A DNA stretch of 64,000 nt from Pratylenchus scribneri (GCA_030063045.1 JAQSEB010000101.1:682001-746000), one strand, 5' to 3'. Shown: positions 11,298-23,894, numbered from the stretch's first letter. Numbers and translations: made by a program. The notes: generated from the letters alone by a model not told the origin.

Positions 11298-11681
11298 AAT
11301 TTTAATTAATAAATAAAAAATATAATCCAACTTATCATTTCTTATACAATGATTTAATATTAAATAATTATCCAAGAAAATAATAATTGAAGAAGAAATA
11401 GAAAATTAAAATTAAATATTATATTGAAAATAAGCTAAAAATAAAAATTTTTATTTGAATTAATAGATAGAAATTAATATTATATGATTCAAAAAACAAT
11501 TTTACTATTTTAAAGAATTGGAATAACAGAAATGAATATAAAACTATATTGAATCTTTATGGAAAAATAATAATTTTAATCAAAAAGGACTAGAAGAAAA
11601 AAATATTGTAATATTAAAAAAGGAATTATGCATAACTGAAAAAAATACTAATTATTATTAATTAAATATAATCATAAATAA

Positions 11682-11831
11682 TTCTATCTGATTGCATTCC
11701 CTTTTTGGATATGTGATAATATTCTTGATTGTCTAAATGTCGCTGTATCTATTAATATAGCGAGACTAGAATCGCATGTAATTTTTATAAATTGGATTTT
11801 AGATAATAATTTTAAAAGAATTAATACATAA
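11682..11831 (+). CDS. coding-like island, 49 codons
   Basis: The + frame FYLIAFPFWICDNILDCL continues NVAVSINIARLESH then FINWILDNN before TAA. Its amino-acid mix is far from what AT-rich spacer gives. There is no start codon, and no GT/AG pair frames the island. The unit could be an exon, a gene segment or a relic of a mobile element. No family was recognised. Confidence 0.4.
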   Translation, partial: FYLIAFPFWICDNILDCLNVAVSINIARLESHVIFINWILDNNFKRINT

Positions 11832-12209
11832 TTAATATGGTATGAAAAAATTTAAAAAAATATTTTCAAATAAATGAGTTCATGATTAAAAATTAGAAAT
11901 TTACTTTGTTTTTGGAAGATTGTTCTATTTATATTTAAAAAATCATTAGATTTAATAAAATTAGATATAAAATTCGTTAAAAATTTATAAAAAATTTTTT
12001 TATAAGTACAAAAATATAAAAAAATCAGTCAAAATAATTTTTTTTAAAACGGAAAATATAGAATTTTCGAATTGATAAATATTAACATTAAAGAATCTAT
12101 ATAAATTTCATTATTATCTAAAAAAATTAAAAAATTAATATATATATTATAAATTATATAATTAAAATTATATAAATATTCAGATATATGAGCGGCATAT
12201 TATTAATAA

Positions 12210-12314
12210 TTGGCTGTTGAAATTTTGATTTGGACAAAAACATTTCTCATATTAACTAAGATTTATGCCCATATCAACTTTTCACAATCTGATATTTTCG
12301 TCGTTTCAAATTAA
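12210..12314 (+). CDS. coding-like island, 34 codons
   Basis: The + frame LAVEILIWTKTFLILTKIY then AHINFSQSDIFVVSN ends at TAA. A second + frame (MPISTFHNLIFSSFQ) is also open at the right side. There is no ATG or splice signature. Confidence 0.25.
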   Translation: MAVEILIWTKTFLILTKIYAHINFSQSDIFVVSN

Positions 12315-12662
12315 TTCGATTATAATATTTTCTTAATTTTTATTGGAAAATCATTAAAATATAAAAGCTGAAATGAGAAAATATATTAAATTAAGAAGTA
12401 AGATTATTAAAATATTTGAAATAAAGTAAAAAGTAAATAATTATATATTAAATTCTCCTTTCACCTCTCGGTTTGAGCTTCTTTAATATTATTTTAATAA
12501 ATTTAAATTTTGAAAAATTTATTTATAATAACCACTAGAATAATTACTATTAAAGAAAATATATGAAATATGAATGTGAAAGAAATTGCAGAAAAGCAAA
12601 GATTTATATGTACATATTAATTACAAAATAATATTATATAATTTTTTAAATTTTAAAATATA

Positions 12663-12691
12663 AAAAAAGTATAACTGATTATACTTTTTTT
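12663..12691. other. short perfect hairpin
   Basis: AAAAAAGTATA and TATACTTTTTT pair perfectly around a loop of about 6 bases. The T-run on the + side resembles an RNA polymerase III type stop, but no tRNA or snRNA body lies upstream. It may be chance in DNA this AT-rich. Confidence 0.35.
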
Positions 12692-14386
12692 GGAGAATGT
12701 AATGAATTATTTTATAAAAACGCATTAGAAAAGCACTTGGCCCTTTGATGAATAATTAAAGAAATTTATTTTGAGAAATAAAGCTTAAATATCTAAATTT
12801 TTTAAATTTTCAATGATAAGCTAAATATTAATGATATAATCTTATCTGAAATTTCTTAAATAAAGTTTTTAAAATAAAATTTTTAAATAATTATATTTTA
12901 ATTAAAAAATTTAAAATAAATTTATTTTATAAATTTTAAAAAATTATAATAAAAGAAAAAAATTATCAAATATAATTCATTATAGTATTTAAAAATTTCC
13001 AAGAATGTATATATTTAAAAAAATACTATTATTAATATAATATAATAAAGTATTATGAATATAAAATTTCAAAAATGAATTCGACTTTATGGCATTATAC
13101 ACTAAAAAAATTAGCTTGAGAATATAATCCAAGAAATACATATAAAAAATTTCAACATTCAATCAATTTTATTTGTACATAAAAAATTTTAATCAACAAT
13201 TTTATTTAAATGAAAATGAAAATAATTAACAGAAAATTTAATAACGAAGAAAATTAATTAAAAAGAAGAGTTTTTACTATGATTATATGAGTAAAAATGA
13301 ATTTATTAATAATTAATATTTGAATTAGTTTTGAATAAAAAAATTTAATTTTAAAAATAAATTTTTATTATTTTCAAATAATATTCGTCCGAAATCGATG
13401 TTAAACTATAAAATAAAATTTTTATTGCTAAAATTTTATTAAAATAATATGGAAACAATTTATCAATTTTCTAGAAATAACAAATAATCTAGAAAAGAAC
13501 TATTAAATATTATAAAAATCTGAATTGTATTTATGAAAGTAAAAGCACAAGGACAAAATTATATTATTTATTTGATTTAAAAAAATTCATAATAATATAA
13601 TTCGAATCAATTTTATTTAAAAATTAATGATTTAATTTTAAAAAGAGTTTATTATATAAAAATTTTCTTATTAAAAAATAAATAAAATAAATTTATTATA
13701 TAGACAAAATTAAAATAAATTTTTTTCTTGTAAATATTTCATGTGCTATCATAAAACATCATCGTAGTCATTTTGCATCAAAAAAGATTTTTCTAATAAA
13801 ATTTTTTCAAAATACTATTTTTAAATTATTCATATATTAAACAAAGAAATAATCATAGAAATAACAAAATTATTAAATTATTATTATTATGAGATAGAAA
13901 AGATTAAATTATGAAATTATATTTAAAAAATTTAAAAATTTTATAAGATTCCATTAAGGAATTTCTTTTTTTTGAATTATAATAATAATTAGTTAAATAA
14001 TTTAAAGATATATTTCAAGCCGGTTGATATAATTGTTGGTTATATTACTTTATTTTTTAATTATATGAATAAAAGTAAGATACATATGTTTAAATCCAAT
14101 CAGTTAATTTGTGCATTATTTTATTAATTTATGGAAAATTCAAAAATATAACCAATTTTTTAATTAATAAAAATAAAAATAATGATAAATTATTACTGAT
14201 GAAAAATACTACAAATATTATTTAGATGATCGTGCAATGAAAAATAAAATATAATTCTTTTTATATTTAAAAATCATATTTTATTAAAATATTTTTATAG
14301 TATATATATTATAATTTGCAAAGAATCATATGTAAAATAAAGTATTATATATAATTAATTTTTTATAATTTTTTATGTTCACATAG
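12692..14386. other. AT-extreme spacer with weak islands
   Basis: Small GC-raised patches occur at about 12735, 13090, 13385 (TTCGTCCGAAATC) and 13740-13785. The phrase ATTCGTCCGAAATC recurs once, at about 61108. The patch at 13740 can be read + as CAIIKHHRSHFASKK or minus as MQNDYDDVL. None is long enough to call a gene. Confidence 0.4.
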
Positions 14387-14572
14387 GATCTGATTGATTT
14401 ATCTTCTCCCCCTCTCCAAAAATCTATGATTTATGGAGTTGTCCGTTCATCAAGCAACAAATTTGTGGCGTTGATCGGAGATGGAGGCAAAGTCAAACAT
14501 TTGAACGGTTTAATTACTTTTATATTAATAAAAATTAATTTTAGCAGACAAATTTTATTATTATTAAATTAA
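14387..14572 (+). CDS. strong coding-like island, 61 codons
   Basis: One of the clearest frames. It follows a possible acceptor (GTTCACATAG) and reads DLIDLSSPPLQKSMIYGVV, then RSSSNKFVALIGDGGKVKH, then LNGLITF, after which the DNA becomes AT-rich again. A GTTTAA just after LN could be a splice donor, giving an exon of about 125 bp at 14387-14511. The ALIGDGG stretch faintly recalls an aspartic-protease active-site loop, but the order of G and D is wrong for that, so I do not claim it. Confidence 0.45.
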   Translation, partial: DLIDLSSPPLQKSMIYGVVRSSSNKFVALIGDGGKVKHLNGLITFILIKINFSRQILLLLN

Positions 14573-15761
14573 AAATAATTTTATATATATAAATTGTATT
14601 TCAAATAATAGAATATTTTCAAGAAATGGAATGGAGATCGAAAATAATAGCAAAAATTTTTATTAATATTATTAAAAAAAAACATAAACATTTATGAAAG
14701 AGATTTAAATTTTATTTTCAAAATAATTTATAGAACAAAAATTTAAAGAAAAAAGACCTGAAAAAATTTAATATATATAATAAAGATAAAAATCGAATTT
14801 TTCATTAGTAAATTAGTAGGATAAGAATTTCCAGATATAATTGAAATTACTTGAATAAATTTTAATTTAATCAATGTTATATGGCACGGGCATTAAAAGT
14901 ATGATAGATAATATAATACTAAAAATTTTTTCATTATTAAAAAGATTTGAAGGCTTATATATTCTCAGTAAAAAATATTTTAATGAAAATATATATTGTT
15001 CCCGGCGATAAAAGACAAAAGTAACATTTGTTAACATTTGAATCAAAAGAGAAAAGAGAATTATAATTTATAAAATTTAAATAACAAATGAAATTTTCAA
15101 AAATATAAAATTTAAAAATTATAATTAATAATATAGTAAGATAAAATATTATATGAACATACTAAAATGTAATGATATTTGCCTAATGAATGCCATGAAG
15201 AATATACAGATTATATTAATTATTATAATGCGAATAAAAAAAAGGAAAATGAAAAATAGAAAAGTTATTTATATGTAAAATATATTTTAAAAAATTTAAT
15301 TGATAAAAAAAGATATTAAAAAATTATTATATAAAAATCTATAATAAGATGATATTGAATCTGAAAGTTGTTCTTTGAGAATTTAATAAAAGATAAAATA
15401 AAAATTATTAAAATATGATTTCAATTTATTTTTAAAAACTTTTCATCTATTTTAAAAAATTTAGACAAAATATGCAATTTAAGAATATAAAAATATCGAT
15501 TGAAAATTTTAAAAATATGCAATAGGAAAATTAGTTTTTATAATTTTAAATTATATTAAATAATAAGATTTTTAAAAAAATTCTTGAGTTAAAATAAATG
15601 AAAATAAAGAAATATAAAATAAAAATATTTAAAAAATATATGAAACTTCATAAATTAAATTTTAAAATTATTATATTTAATAATTATTTAAATTTTTAAT
15701 TATTTAATTATTGTATAAAAATTAATATTAAAAATTTATGAAAAATATCGGGAAAGCATAG
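14573..15761. other. AT-extreme spacer
   Basis: Only a weak island at about 14998-15055 stands out. Its minus frame is SLLIQMLTNVTFVFYRRE. Otherwise there is homopolymer-rich A/T with no repeat or RNA signal. Confidence 0.45.
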
Positions 15762-15899
15762 AGTGACAAGGAAATGGAGGGTGAGGAAAACAATTCGTTC
15801 TATGCGTTGCAATATTTGTTTATTGCGAACATTTGTCGTATCAACAAGATAAAATCCAGGAATCAGCGATATAAAAATAATAATAAAAAAGAAAAATAA
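15762..15899 (+). CDS. coding-like island, 45 codons, TAG at its left edge
   Basis: The frame SDKEMEGEENNSFYALQ then YLFIANICRINKIKS then RNQRYK is strongly protein-like. The same frame is open to the left through NIGKA, broken only by a TAG at 15759-15761. That TAG is still inside the GC-raised island, so the island and the frame coincide only if the TAG is read through or is a mutated codon. A donor-like GTATCAAC occurs after NIC. Confidence 0.4.
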   Translation, partial: SDKEMEGEENNSFYALQYLFIANICRINKIKSRNQRYKNNNKKEK

Positions 15900-18012
15900 A
15901 AATATAAAAAATTGAAATAAAAATTAAAAATTTTGGAAAAATTGAAAATATTACATTGGTAAAATAGCATATAATATATCATTATTATCATGGTGATCAT
16001 TAAAAAATCTAAAAAATTCTATCGTAGTTGGTTATATATCGATATATTATATATTACAGAAAAACTAATAATATTGATTTAAAAATTTATTTTCTAAAAT
16101 TTGCTCATTAATTTAAAATATTATTGTTAAGCATTAACATTTGTAAGAAATGAGGCTATTGCAATATATAATTTGCAATATATATTTTAACTAAATTTTT
16201 ATAAAGAAAATTTTAAAGTAATGAAATTATTTTAGATCCTTCATGAATTTTTTGATAATTTTGAAGAATATTTAAGATTGAAATATTTTAAAAATAAATA
16301 TTCACAAGACATCAATCGAATATAATTTAAATAAATATGAGGAAAAATTTAATAAAATAATTAAAAAGTTAAAATTAATTAGATTTAATAAATAAAAATT
16401 AAAACAGCAAAATTGAAAAAAAATTAATTATCCTTAAAGATAAAATATGATATAAAATTTTATCTGCTATAAAATAAAAATTATATATACATATTTAAAA
16501 ATAAAAAAAATAATTATATAAACGTATCTTAATATTAGATGAATATAGAATTTTTAATACAATGGGAATAAATATAAATTTTAAATGAAAATAAAAATTA
16601 GAATCAATTATTATTAATTAGTGGATTGGCTTAAAATTATTTCAGACTAATTTATAAATTTATAGTATAATATTTATAAGAATAAAAAATTATTGTTATG
16701 AAATTGTCTAGATTAATAATTAATTAAAATTCTAAAAAAATCGAATGAAAATTTTTCAGATACAACGAAAATAAGGCGAATTCGTATTGTATTTTCATCA
16801 TCAAATAATACATAAATATGAATTAAAATTATATAAAATTGTCAAATAATTTACGTTAATATTGTACAGAATTATTTTTAATAAATAATTTTGATTTTCT
16901 GAAATTAATTTAACATTTAATTTTAACTATTCATTCATTTTAAGCCAGAAAAAAAGAAAAATTGACAATATTTTCAAATAATTCCAAATATTTAATTTTA
17001 TTTTTGTTTAAATTCAGCATACTTAAAATTTAATTTATATTAAATTAAATTTATAATATTAATATGAATAAAATAATTAATTTAACCTTTTAATGAGAAA
17101 ATTTATTCTCGATTTTTTTCAAATAAAAATTTATATACAATTTCAAATGTCAATCAAACTATTCAAATTCTCTTTGAAAATTTAGCTGCAAAGAAAACTG
17201 GAAAAAAATTTATTATAAAAAATATTTATAAAAGTAAATGACAAAAATTAAAAAGGTCGAGAAGAACAATTCCTGATATTTCATGATTCTTCATAAACAT
17301 CAAAAAATAATTTTTATAGTAAAAAATTACTATAATATAATAATTGAAGTGCATAATTTAATATGTATATTTTAATTTAAACATTAAAACTTTTTATTGA
17401 AATGATTATTAAAATTGAAAAAATAATAAAATAAATTAAATAATTAATGGAAAGGAATCCGATTTTTTAATGTGTTCTTAATATATTATTGGAAAAAGTG
17501 ATTTAAGAGAGAAAGAATATTTCATTATTGATATGTGAATTGAATAGAAAATGATTTATTTTAAATCACATGTTATTTAAAAAAATTAATATATTAACGA
17601 GATAAGTTTCCATTTTCAATTATTGGATTCAAAAAAAAATTTAAGAGAGATAGTCTGAAATGATCTTAAATTAGCCACATTATGTTTTATAATTGCTAAG
17701 ATAAAGAAATTGGTATTTAAAAAATTTTGATTAATAGAAAATTTTGATAAAAATAAAATTTATTTAATTAAATATTTATATAATGATAATTATATATCAA
17801 AATTAATTCCAAAAGGCTTCCATTTAAAAATTTTTATGTTTTAAAAATTTAATAAAATTATCTAAAAATTGTATTAGAAAATTAAATTGATAAAAATAAA
17901 AAATACATTAAATGAAAGAATAATTTAAATTTTATAATTAATTTATTTCAAATCTAAATAATGATAATTTAATTTAATAAAAATAATAAAAAACCAATTT
18001 TCTTAAATTTAT
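15900..18012. other. AT-extreme spacer with two minor islands
   Basis: At about 16755-16810 TTTTTCAG is followed by a short frame DTTKIRRIRIVFSSSN. At about 17250-17298 there is GREEQFLIFHDSS, ending at TAA. The remainder has nothing I can support. Confidence 0.4.
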
Positions 18013-18016
18013 AATA

Positions 18017-18080
18017 TAACGCCAAGAGATGGAACGGCGAGAAGCAGAAACAGACCGAAAGCGCAATGGGCAATGAATAA
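18017..18080 (+). CDS. GC-raised island open in all + frames
   Basis: The three + readings are ITPRDGTARSRNRPKAQW, RQEMERREAETDRKRNGQ and AKRWNGEKQKQTESAMG. The minus strand is open too. The second reading would be a charged coiled-coil segment. The island is purine-rich, which by itself removes most stops, so coding is possible but the frame is undecided. Confidence 0.2.
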
Positions 18081-18302
18081 AGAAAATATGAAAATTTATA
18101 AAATCACTATAAAAAAAAAATGATATATATATTATGAATCTACTATAGAAACTAAAATATATCTAAACAATTCCCAAATAGATAGAAAAAATGGTTAAAC
18201 AATTATAAAAAAAATTCTATAAATAAAAATAATAAGTTTTTAATAATATAAAGGAAATCTATGGCATTATTGACCTAATATTTTTCAAACTCTAATTTAG
18301 AT

Positions 18303-18378
18303 ATTCCAATAATGCTGTCCGCCAATCAATCTTTTCCACAACCATTGATGATCGACAATCTGCATATAATATTTAAAA
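18303..18378 (+). CDS. island with two open + frames
   Basis: The readings IPIMLSANQSFPQPLMIDN and SNNAVRQSIFSTTIDDRQS are both open on +. The minus strand gives QIVDHQWLWKRLIGGQHYW. The island is clearly distinct in composition from its flanks. No frame can be preferred. Confidence 0.2.
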
Positions 18379-18948
18379 AATAATATTTTCTTTTTTTTCA
18401 ACGATCTCATTAAACTAGATAACATTAATAAATTTATGATAAATTAAAAGAAAATAATTAAAAAAAATTTTAAACGATATTCAATGATAAACAATCGATA
18501 AAAGATAAATATTATTAGAATGATTAAGTTATCTAATGATTCAAAAAATTTTTATAATATACAATTCAAAACTATAAAATTTAGAAAAAAATTGGAAAAA
18601 AACAAATAATAATTTTATTTTTTATCTTTTATTTTCTTCAATTTTTTTAAATATTAATTTAAATTATAAATTTATTAAAAAATTATATTTATAAAAAAAA
18701 TATAATTTAAAGAAATAAAATTCATAATTTATATAAAAATTTTTTCATATAAAAATTTAATGTTTAAAAATATAAAGATTGTATTCTTAAATTATTATAA
18801 TTAAATATGAAAAATAGAATGCAAATTATGGATTTAATTTTAGTAAAATAAAAAGAATGATTTTCTATTTTTATTAGTGTTTGTTATTCTCAAATGGAAT
18901 GAAGTTGAAACTGGAACTATGATATATATAATACATGAATAAAATATT

Positions 18949-19101
18949 TTATTTAAAATATATGGATGAAATATGCAAGATGATAATTCCATTCAATAGA
19001 CCACCAAGCTCATTGGGGCACAGATTCAAATATGCTAAAATTCTATGAGCCATAAAATTTAAATCAAATTGCAAAAATCTAATTGTGGCTACCTTATCAT
19101 T
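18949..19101 (-). CDS. strong coding-like island pair, 50 codons
   Basis: The minus frame joins two neighbouring GC-raised patches without a stop. It reads NDKVATIRFLQFDLNFMAH, then RILAYLNLCPNELGGLLNG, then IIILHISS. That one frame spans both patches and the AT-rich link between them argues for real coding sequence. No family was recognised and no splice sites are evident. Confidence 0.4.
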   Translation of the reverse strand, partial: NDKVATIRFLQFDLNFMAHRILAYLNLCPNELGGLLNGIIILHISSIYFK

Positions 19102-19176
19102 CTATAGCAAAATATTTTCTAAATAAAATCCTATTAATATATTTGAATTATAAAAATTTAATAATTATTCGATAAA

Positions 19177-19260
19177 ATGGCGGAAATAGTTGCTGGGAAA
19201 ATTGAAGGCATTCCAGGTTATAATCAACATCAAATATTAAGTGAACAGTCAATTAAGTAA
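19177..19260 (+). CDS. 27-codon ORF, MAEIVAGKIEGIPG
   Basis: It begins with ATG and ends at TAA in a GC-raised island. A GTTATAAT after the codons for EGIPG could be a splice donor, making this a possible first exon. No family was recognised. Confidence 0.3.
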   Translation: MAEIVAGKIEGIPGYNQHQILSEQSIK

Positions 19261-20097
19261 ATAATTGTGAAAAAATAGTATCAAATAATGAAAAGAATTT
19301 TCAAATTGTGATTATGTTTATTTATTAAAATGAATTAATAAATAAATATTAAATTCAAAATAAAAATGAATAAAGGATGTAGTATATAAATTAAATTTAT
19401 AAAATATAATTTTTACTTTTATTAATAAAATTGACTGATAGTTCTATTATTACATATATCAACAATCAATTGAATAATATCGATTGTAATTTAAATAAAA
19501 AAAATTAAAAAATATCCAATTTTATGAAAAATTAAATTTCATGCTAGATTATTTTATACAGAAATTAATCATAATTTTTGTTTTAACTGAAGAATTCTGA
19601 CGATAATTGTTTATAAAGAAAAATAAGAGCAAAATAAAAATTTGCAACAAAAAAATTAAAAAAATATACATTAGACTAAATAAAATAATTAAAATTCGTT
19701 TTTATTAATAATTATATATGAATTTAAAAATTTGAAATTATTTATAAAGAATAAAATATAAATTAAATCAATATAAGGTAAATTTTATTGAATAATCTAT
19801 TTATCTAAAAAAATTTATAATTAGTAAAAGAAAATCATCTTATAAATAACTTTTATTACATTTTATGATTAAACATCAATCAATGAAAACAAACGATTAA
19901 CGCCGAATCATCTTCATCAATAAATTTTATGAAAAAAAATTAAACAAAGAAGGAATGATAAAATTTTGATGAATATATCATTATGTAGATAATAAAATTA
20001 TTATTTTAAAAGAATATCAATAAAATTTATCTAAATAAAACAACTTAATTTGAATGATAATTTGAAAATATATTAGATTTTAAATCTAGAAAAATAA
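19261..20097. other. AT-extreme spacer
   Basis: A 20-bp patch at about 19897 (ATTAACGCCGAATC) is the only departure from A/T. Nothing else is supportable. Confidence 0.45.
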
Positions 20098-20199
20098 ACT
20101 CAGCCCCAATGTTGGCCCATTCCAATGATTGGCATTGTTATTCTTGAGGAGCGTCGGAGAGACTATGGTTTCTCAGGTTTAATCGGAAATTTCGATTAG
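20098..20199 (+). CDS. coding-like island, 33 codons
   Basis: The + frame QPQCWPIPMIGIVILEERR then RDYGFSGLIGNFD ends at TAG. GTTTAATC after GFS could be a donor, similar to the GTTTAATT seen at 14512. The minus strand is partly open, with one TAG. No family was recognised. Confidence 0.35.
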   Translation, partial: TQPQCWPIPMIGIVILEERRRDYGFSGLIGNFD

Positions 20200-20463
20200 A
20201 GAGGAATTAAGTAAAAAAATAAAAAATTTTATATTATTTTGAGAAGATTAAAAATAAAATGAACAGATTTTAAATATATTGATTAATAAATGAAAATTTT
20301 TTCACATTTATAAAAAATATTTAATAATATTAGAAAAGGAATCTCTTAATGTTTTGAAATTAAAAATTTTTCAAAAAAGAATTGTACAACAAAATACAAA
20401 TATAGAATAATTTATTTATTCATGTATTACATGAATTTTTTAATTTTTTTTAATTAAAATAAC

Positions 20464-20520
20464 TTGAATATCGATATAGTGGATGTATTCGAATCGTTTT
20501 TCTGTAAGAATTCACATTGA
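20464..20520 (+). CDS. small exon-like island with a good donor
   Basis: The frame LNIDIVDVFESFF is followed immediately by GTAAGAATT, one of the few donor sites in the window close to the metazoan consensus. A TATAG acceptor lies only 25 bp upstream, so the whole could be a micro-exon. Confidence 0.3.
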   Translation: MNIDIVDVFESFFCKNSH

Positions 20521-22923
20521 AACAGAGGAAAAAATTAGAAATTATTTAATTTTTATGAAAAAAATTATATCAAAGATTAAATAATTAGATTATTTATTAG
20601 AAAGTATTAAAAAAATGACACCTAAATGGTATTGTGATAAATTATATAATTATTAAAAAAAGCTTTGACTACTATAAATAATGAAAACATCTAATTTTAA
20701 AAAACTAAAATATTAAATAATCTAAAGTAATATATTATTCGTTGAAATTAAATATTAAATGAATAATTTTTTTATTCTATTCTGCATTTTTAATTAAAAT
20801 TGAATTGATTCTCTGCAAAATAAAAAAAATAGATTTTGTTCAATTTATTGAAAATTTATATAAAAATAGTGATGCTTATGTTGCTCTTCTGCTTGTGTAA
20901 TTTATTAAACTAGTAACATTTAAACATTTTTGATTAATAATACCTGCATTTAATTTGATCTGATAAAAAGTAAAAATCTGCTCTGAGAGAAATTTACTTA
21001 ATTGCAAATATTAAAATTTTAAATAATTCAAAAAATAAACAAAAAATGATATTGATATTTTTTATTTACAATGTTGTGGAATTTTGTAAAAAAAAAATAA
21101 AATTTGATTAACAACCTAGTTAGTGTTAAGGATCATTGAACAAAATTATATCAGAAGAATTAAGTGAAATGTACTAATATTTATTTGTCAAAATCGATAA
21201 ATGATGTTATACTATATTTTTAAATATTTACATATAATGTAAAATTAAGACTTCAATTTGCACAACTTATTAGCTTATTTATTTAAAATTTCATTAAATA
21301 AAAAATTGATAAAAAATAATAATTATTTAAAATTTATCAATAAATTCGTTTAATATTATATATAATTTATTATTTGATTATTTAAATAAATTGTCTTAAC
21401 TAGAATAGTTTATTTTTAAATATATAATTTAAATTGAATATCCTATATTTGTTTTTTGTTTAATCAAAATTTATTAATATGATTAATTTTAATTGATAAA
21501 TATAATTAAAATAGAAATTAGTTTCACGGATATTAATAAAAAAATAAAAATAAATTAGTATAAATTTAACCAGAAAAAGATAAAAAGACTATCACCAAAA
21601 TTGCTAAAACCATTGAACACATTTGAAATTTATGATTCACAATTATTCTGTCATGTGTTAATGAAAAGTTCTTTTCACATTTTCAAATAATAAAAAAGAA
21701 AAAAAAGCAAATTATAAGGATTTTTTAATTATGTAAATATTAAAAAGGATTGTTATAAATATGATTTGGATATTAATATTATTCATATAACAGTATATAA
21801 TTTTTTTATATGAAATGAAAATTTCTACTGTAAGGAAAAAATTTTAAAATATATAATTAATTTAACCAAATATAAAGAAAATTTTATTATAATATTTGAA
21901 AATAAAAATTTTTTTCAATTATATATAATAATTAATAAAAATTTCAGAAAAAATAAATATAATAAAATTAACAAGAAAAATTTTGAAATTTTATAACATA
22001 GAAAAAATAAAATTATTTTTCAAATATATAAAAAAATTAAAATAAATTAAAATAATTTATTTATATAGTAAATATTCAAAAATTTTCAAAAAATTTTAAT
22101 TTCATGATCTATCAATGAATTTATTGTTAATTTAATAAATGATTATAAGACATTCATCGAATTAAATTCAATATTATATTAATTGATTATATCCATATTT
22201 TAACCACATATAAAATAATATATGCAATTATATTTACTTTTAAAAGATATTAAATTTCATGAAAAAAATTTTTGATTCAATTTAATGCAAATTTATAAAA
22301 ATCTTGAAAGAAGAAGGAAATTAAATTTTTAAAAAATGTTAAAAATTAATTTTATTAAGCTAAAAATATTTTTTTATAAATTCTTTACGGTTTGAAAGTA
22401 ATTTTTATAATAAGATAAAATAATTTTTGAACAAATGAAGAATTTAAATTTAGGATTCAATATTTTAAAAATTCTCTTAATTTATTGAAAGATTCATGGA
22501 TTAGAATAAAATTAATATTAATATTTTAATTTAAAATAAATAAAATAAAAAAAAGATAAAAAGGATTATAAATATTTTAATATTTTTGAAAACAAAATTT
22601 TAAATTTGTTAATAAAATCAAAACAATAATATATATGATGTTTATATTTATCTATATAATAAAATAAATTTTTATATTATTTATATTTAGAGTTTGTTAA
22701 TAATACTGATTGAATTAAAATGCACCTAGTATTACAAAAATTAATAATATAGTTTTGCAATAAATGAAAAATGTATAAATAAAATCATATTAAAAATATA
22801 AATTTCAAAAAAATAAAATTTTAAAAAATAAAGAAAAAAATTAAATATAAAAAAATAAATCGCAAAAATTATAAAATGAAATAATTTAAGCCAAATTTTT
22901 AATAATAATAAATAAATACTATA
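20521..22923. other. AT-extreme spacer with small islands
   Basis: Patches at about 20872-20905 (SDAYVALLL) and 21585-21650 (+ TITKIAKTIEH, minus FQMCSMVLAILVIV) are too short or too ambiguous to call. A long homopolymer-rich stretch without features fills 21700-22900. Confidence 0.45.
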
Positions 22924-23031
22924 AGAGTCCTCCGCAAATGTAAAAACTGCACATTTAATGGATCAATTAGAGACGGAAATAAAATGAATTTTGGAGATGC
23001 TGAAATAAATATAAAATATATCAAAATTTAA
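22924..23031 (+). CDS. coding-like island, possible zinc-knuckle remnant
   Basis: One + frame reads RVLRKCKNCTFNGSIRDGN then KMNFGDAE. CKNC followed by G at the fourth position after it, then IRD, is spaced like a CX2CX4HX4C nucleocapsid knuckle. However, the histidine position is S and the last cysteine position is N, so key ligands are missing. A second + frame, ESSANVKTAHLMDQLETEI, is equally open and looks like part of a helix. The frame is undecided. Confidence 0.3.
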   Translation, partial: RVLRKCKNCTFNGSIRDGNKMNFGDAEINIKYIKI

Positions 23032-23041
23032 AAAAATTTAA

Positions 23042-23134
23042 CAGGACTATTTGAATTTGACCGATCAAAAGCGTCTCAATGATGCATGTTCAGAAATAAA
23101 TAAATATTGCAAAAAAATAAATATAAAAAGATAA
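23042..23134 (+). CDS. coding-like island, 30 codons
   Basis: After an AATTTAACAG acceptor-like edge the frame reads DYLNLTDQKRLNDACSEIN then KYCKKIN. It is amphipathic and helix-like. It lies only about 55-60 bp after the previous island's second open frame (ends 22984), so the two may belong to one protein. No family was recognised. Confidence 0.4.
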   Translation, partial: QDYLNLTDQKRLNDACSEINKYCKKINIKR

Positions 23135-23347
23135 CTGCCCATTAAAAAATAATTTAGATAAAAATAAATTTTAAATTAAAATAAATTTATTTACTTAAAA
23201 AATAAAAATTTAACAAGAAAAACAAATTAATTTGAATAAAAAACTAATTAAAAAATTATTATCCATATATGTTTGTTTAATTAAAAAATCTTATATCTTA
23301 AACAAAGTATAAAATATTTATTCAAAAAAAGTAAATTTTTTATTTAA

Positions 23348-23479
23348 ATTTTTATTTCATTTATTATTCTAATCAGAGGATCATTATTATACAATGAATC
23401 TGAATGCTGTAAACTTGGCCTAAATTTTTTAATAAAATGCTTAAGATTAATAAAATTTGAAGAACAAAATTATAAATAA
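23348..23479 (+). CDS. coding-like island, 43 codons
   Basis: The frame IFISFIILIRGSLLYNES then ECCKLGLNFLIKCLRL then FEEQNYK has a hydrophobic start, a CC pair and a charged tail. It has no ATG. It is the third + frame island within 600 bp. Confidence 0.35.
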   Translation: MFISFIILIRGSLLYNESECCKLGLNFLIKCLRLIKFEEQNYK

Positions 23480-23783
23480 AAATTATAGAGCTATATCAGA
23501 ATTTAGTAAATTTTATTTATAAATTATTATATAATAATTTGGAAAATATTTTTAAAAAATAATTTGTATGAAAAAATAATAAGGCTAGAAGTAATTCAAA
23601 CAATTTAATCTTTATTAATAAGAATCTAACTTGAAGTCTCAATTATCATAAGTATCATCATATAAAAAAATTTAAAATAATTAAAAGAGGATTTGAATTT
23701 TAATTCCGCAATTAAATTTTTGGAATTAATGAACTTATAAATTGACACATTTGAATTTATTATTTTTTTTTTCAATTAACAAA

Positions 23784-23894
23784 ATGGCTGCTGTAAAAAA
23801 TCGCCTGCACCAATCCATAAAACAAAATTTTGGTCAAAATAAAATTTTTCTTACTAATAATAAAGTAAATTTTAAAGGAAAATTCAATTTTTGA
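23784..23894 (+). CDS. 36-codon ORF, MAAVKNRLHQSIKQNFG
   Basis: It runs ATG to TGA. The first half has good codon variety and the second half is lysine/asparagine-rich and may be spacer. The frame continues upstream through T-rich codons, so the ATG need not be the start. Confidence 0.3.
   Translation: MAAVKNRLHQSIKQNFGQNKIFLTNNKVNFKGKFNF

Noticed and set aside
13740..13790. Reverse transcriptase YxDD motif on minus (NDYDDVL)
   Set aside because: The tyrosine is in the wrong position and no other RT motif lies nearby.
14460..14500. Aspartic-protease active site (ALIGDGG)
   Set aside because: The D-T/S-G order is not met. A single substitution does not restore it.
20460..20530. Nematode piRNA promoter (CTGTTTCA on the minus strand)
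   Set aside because: The motif occurs at this island but not consistently at the others, so the islands are not explained as a piRNA cluster.
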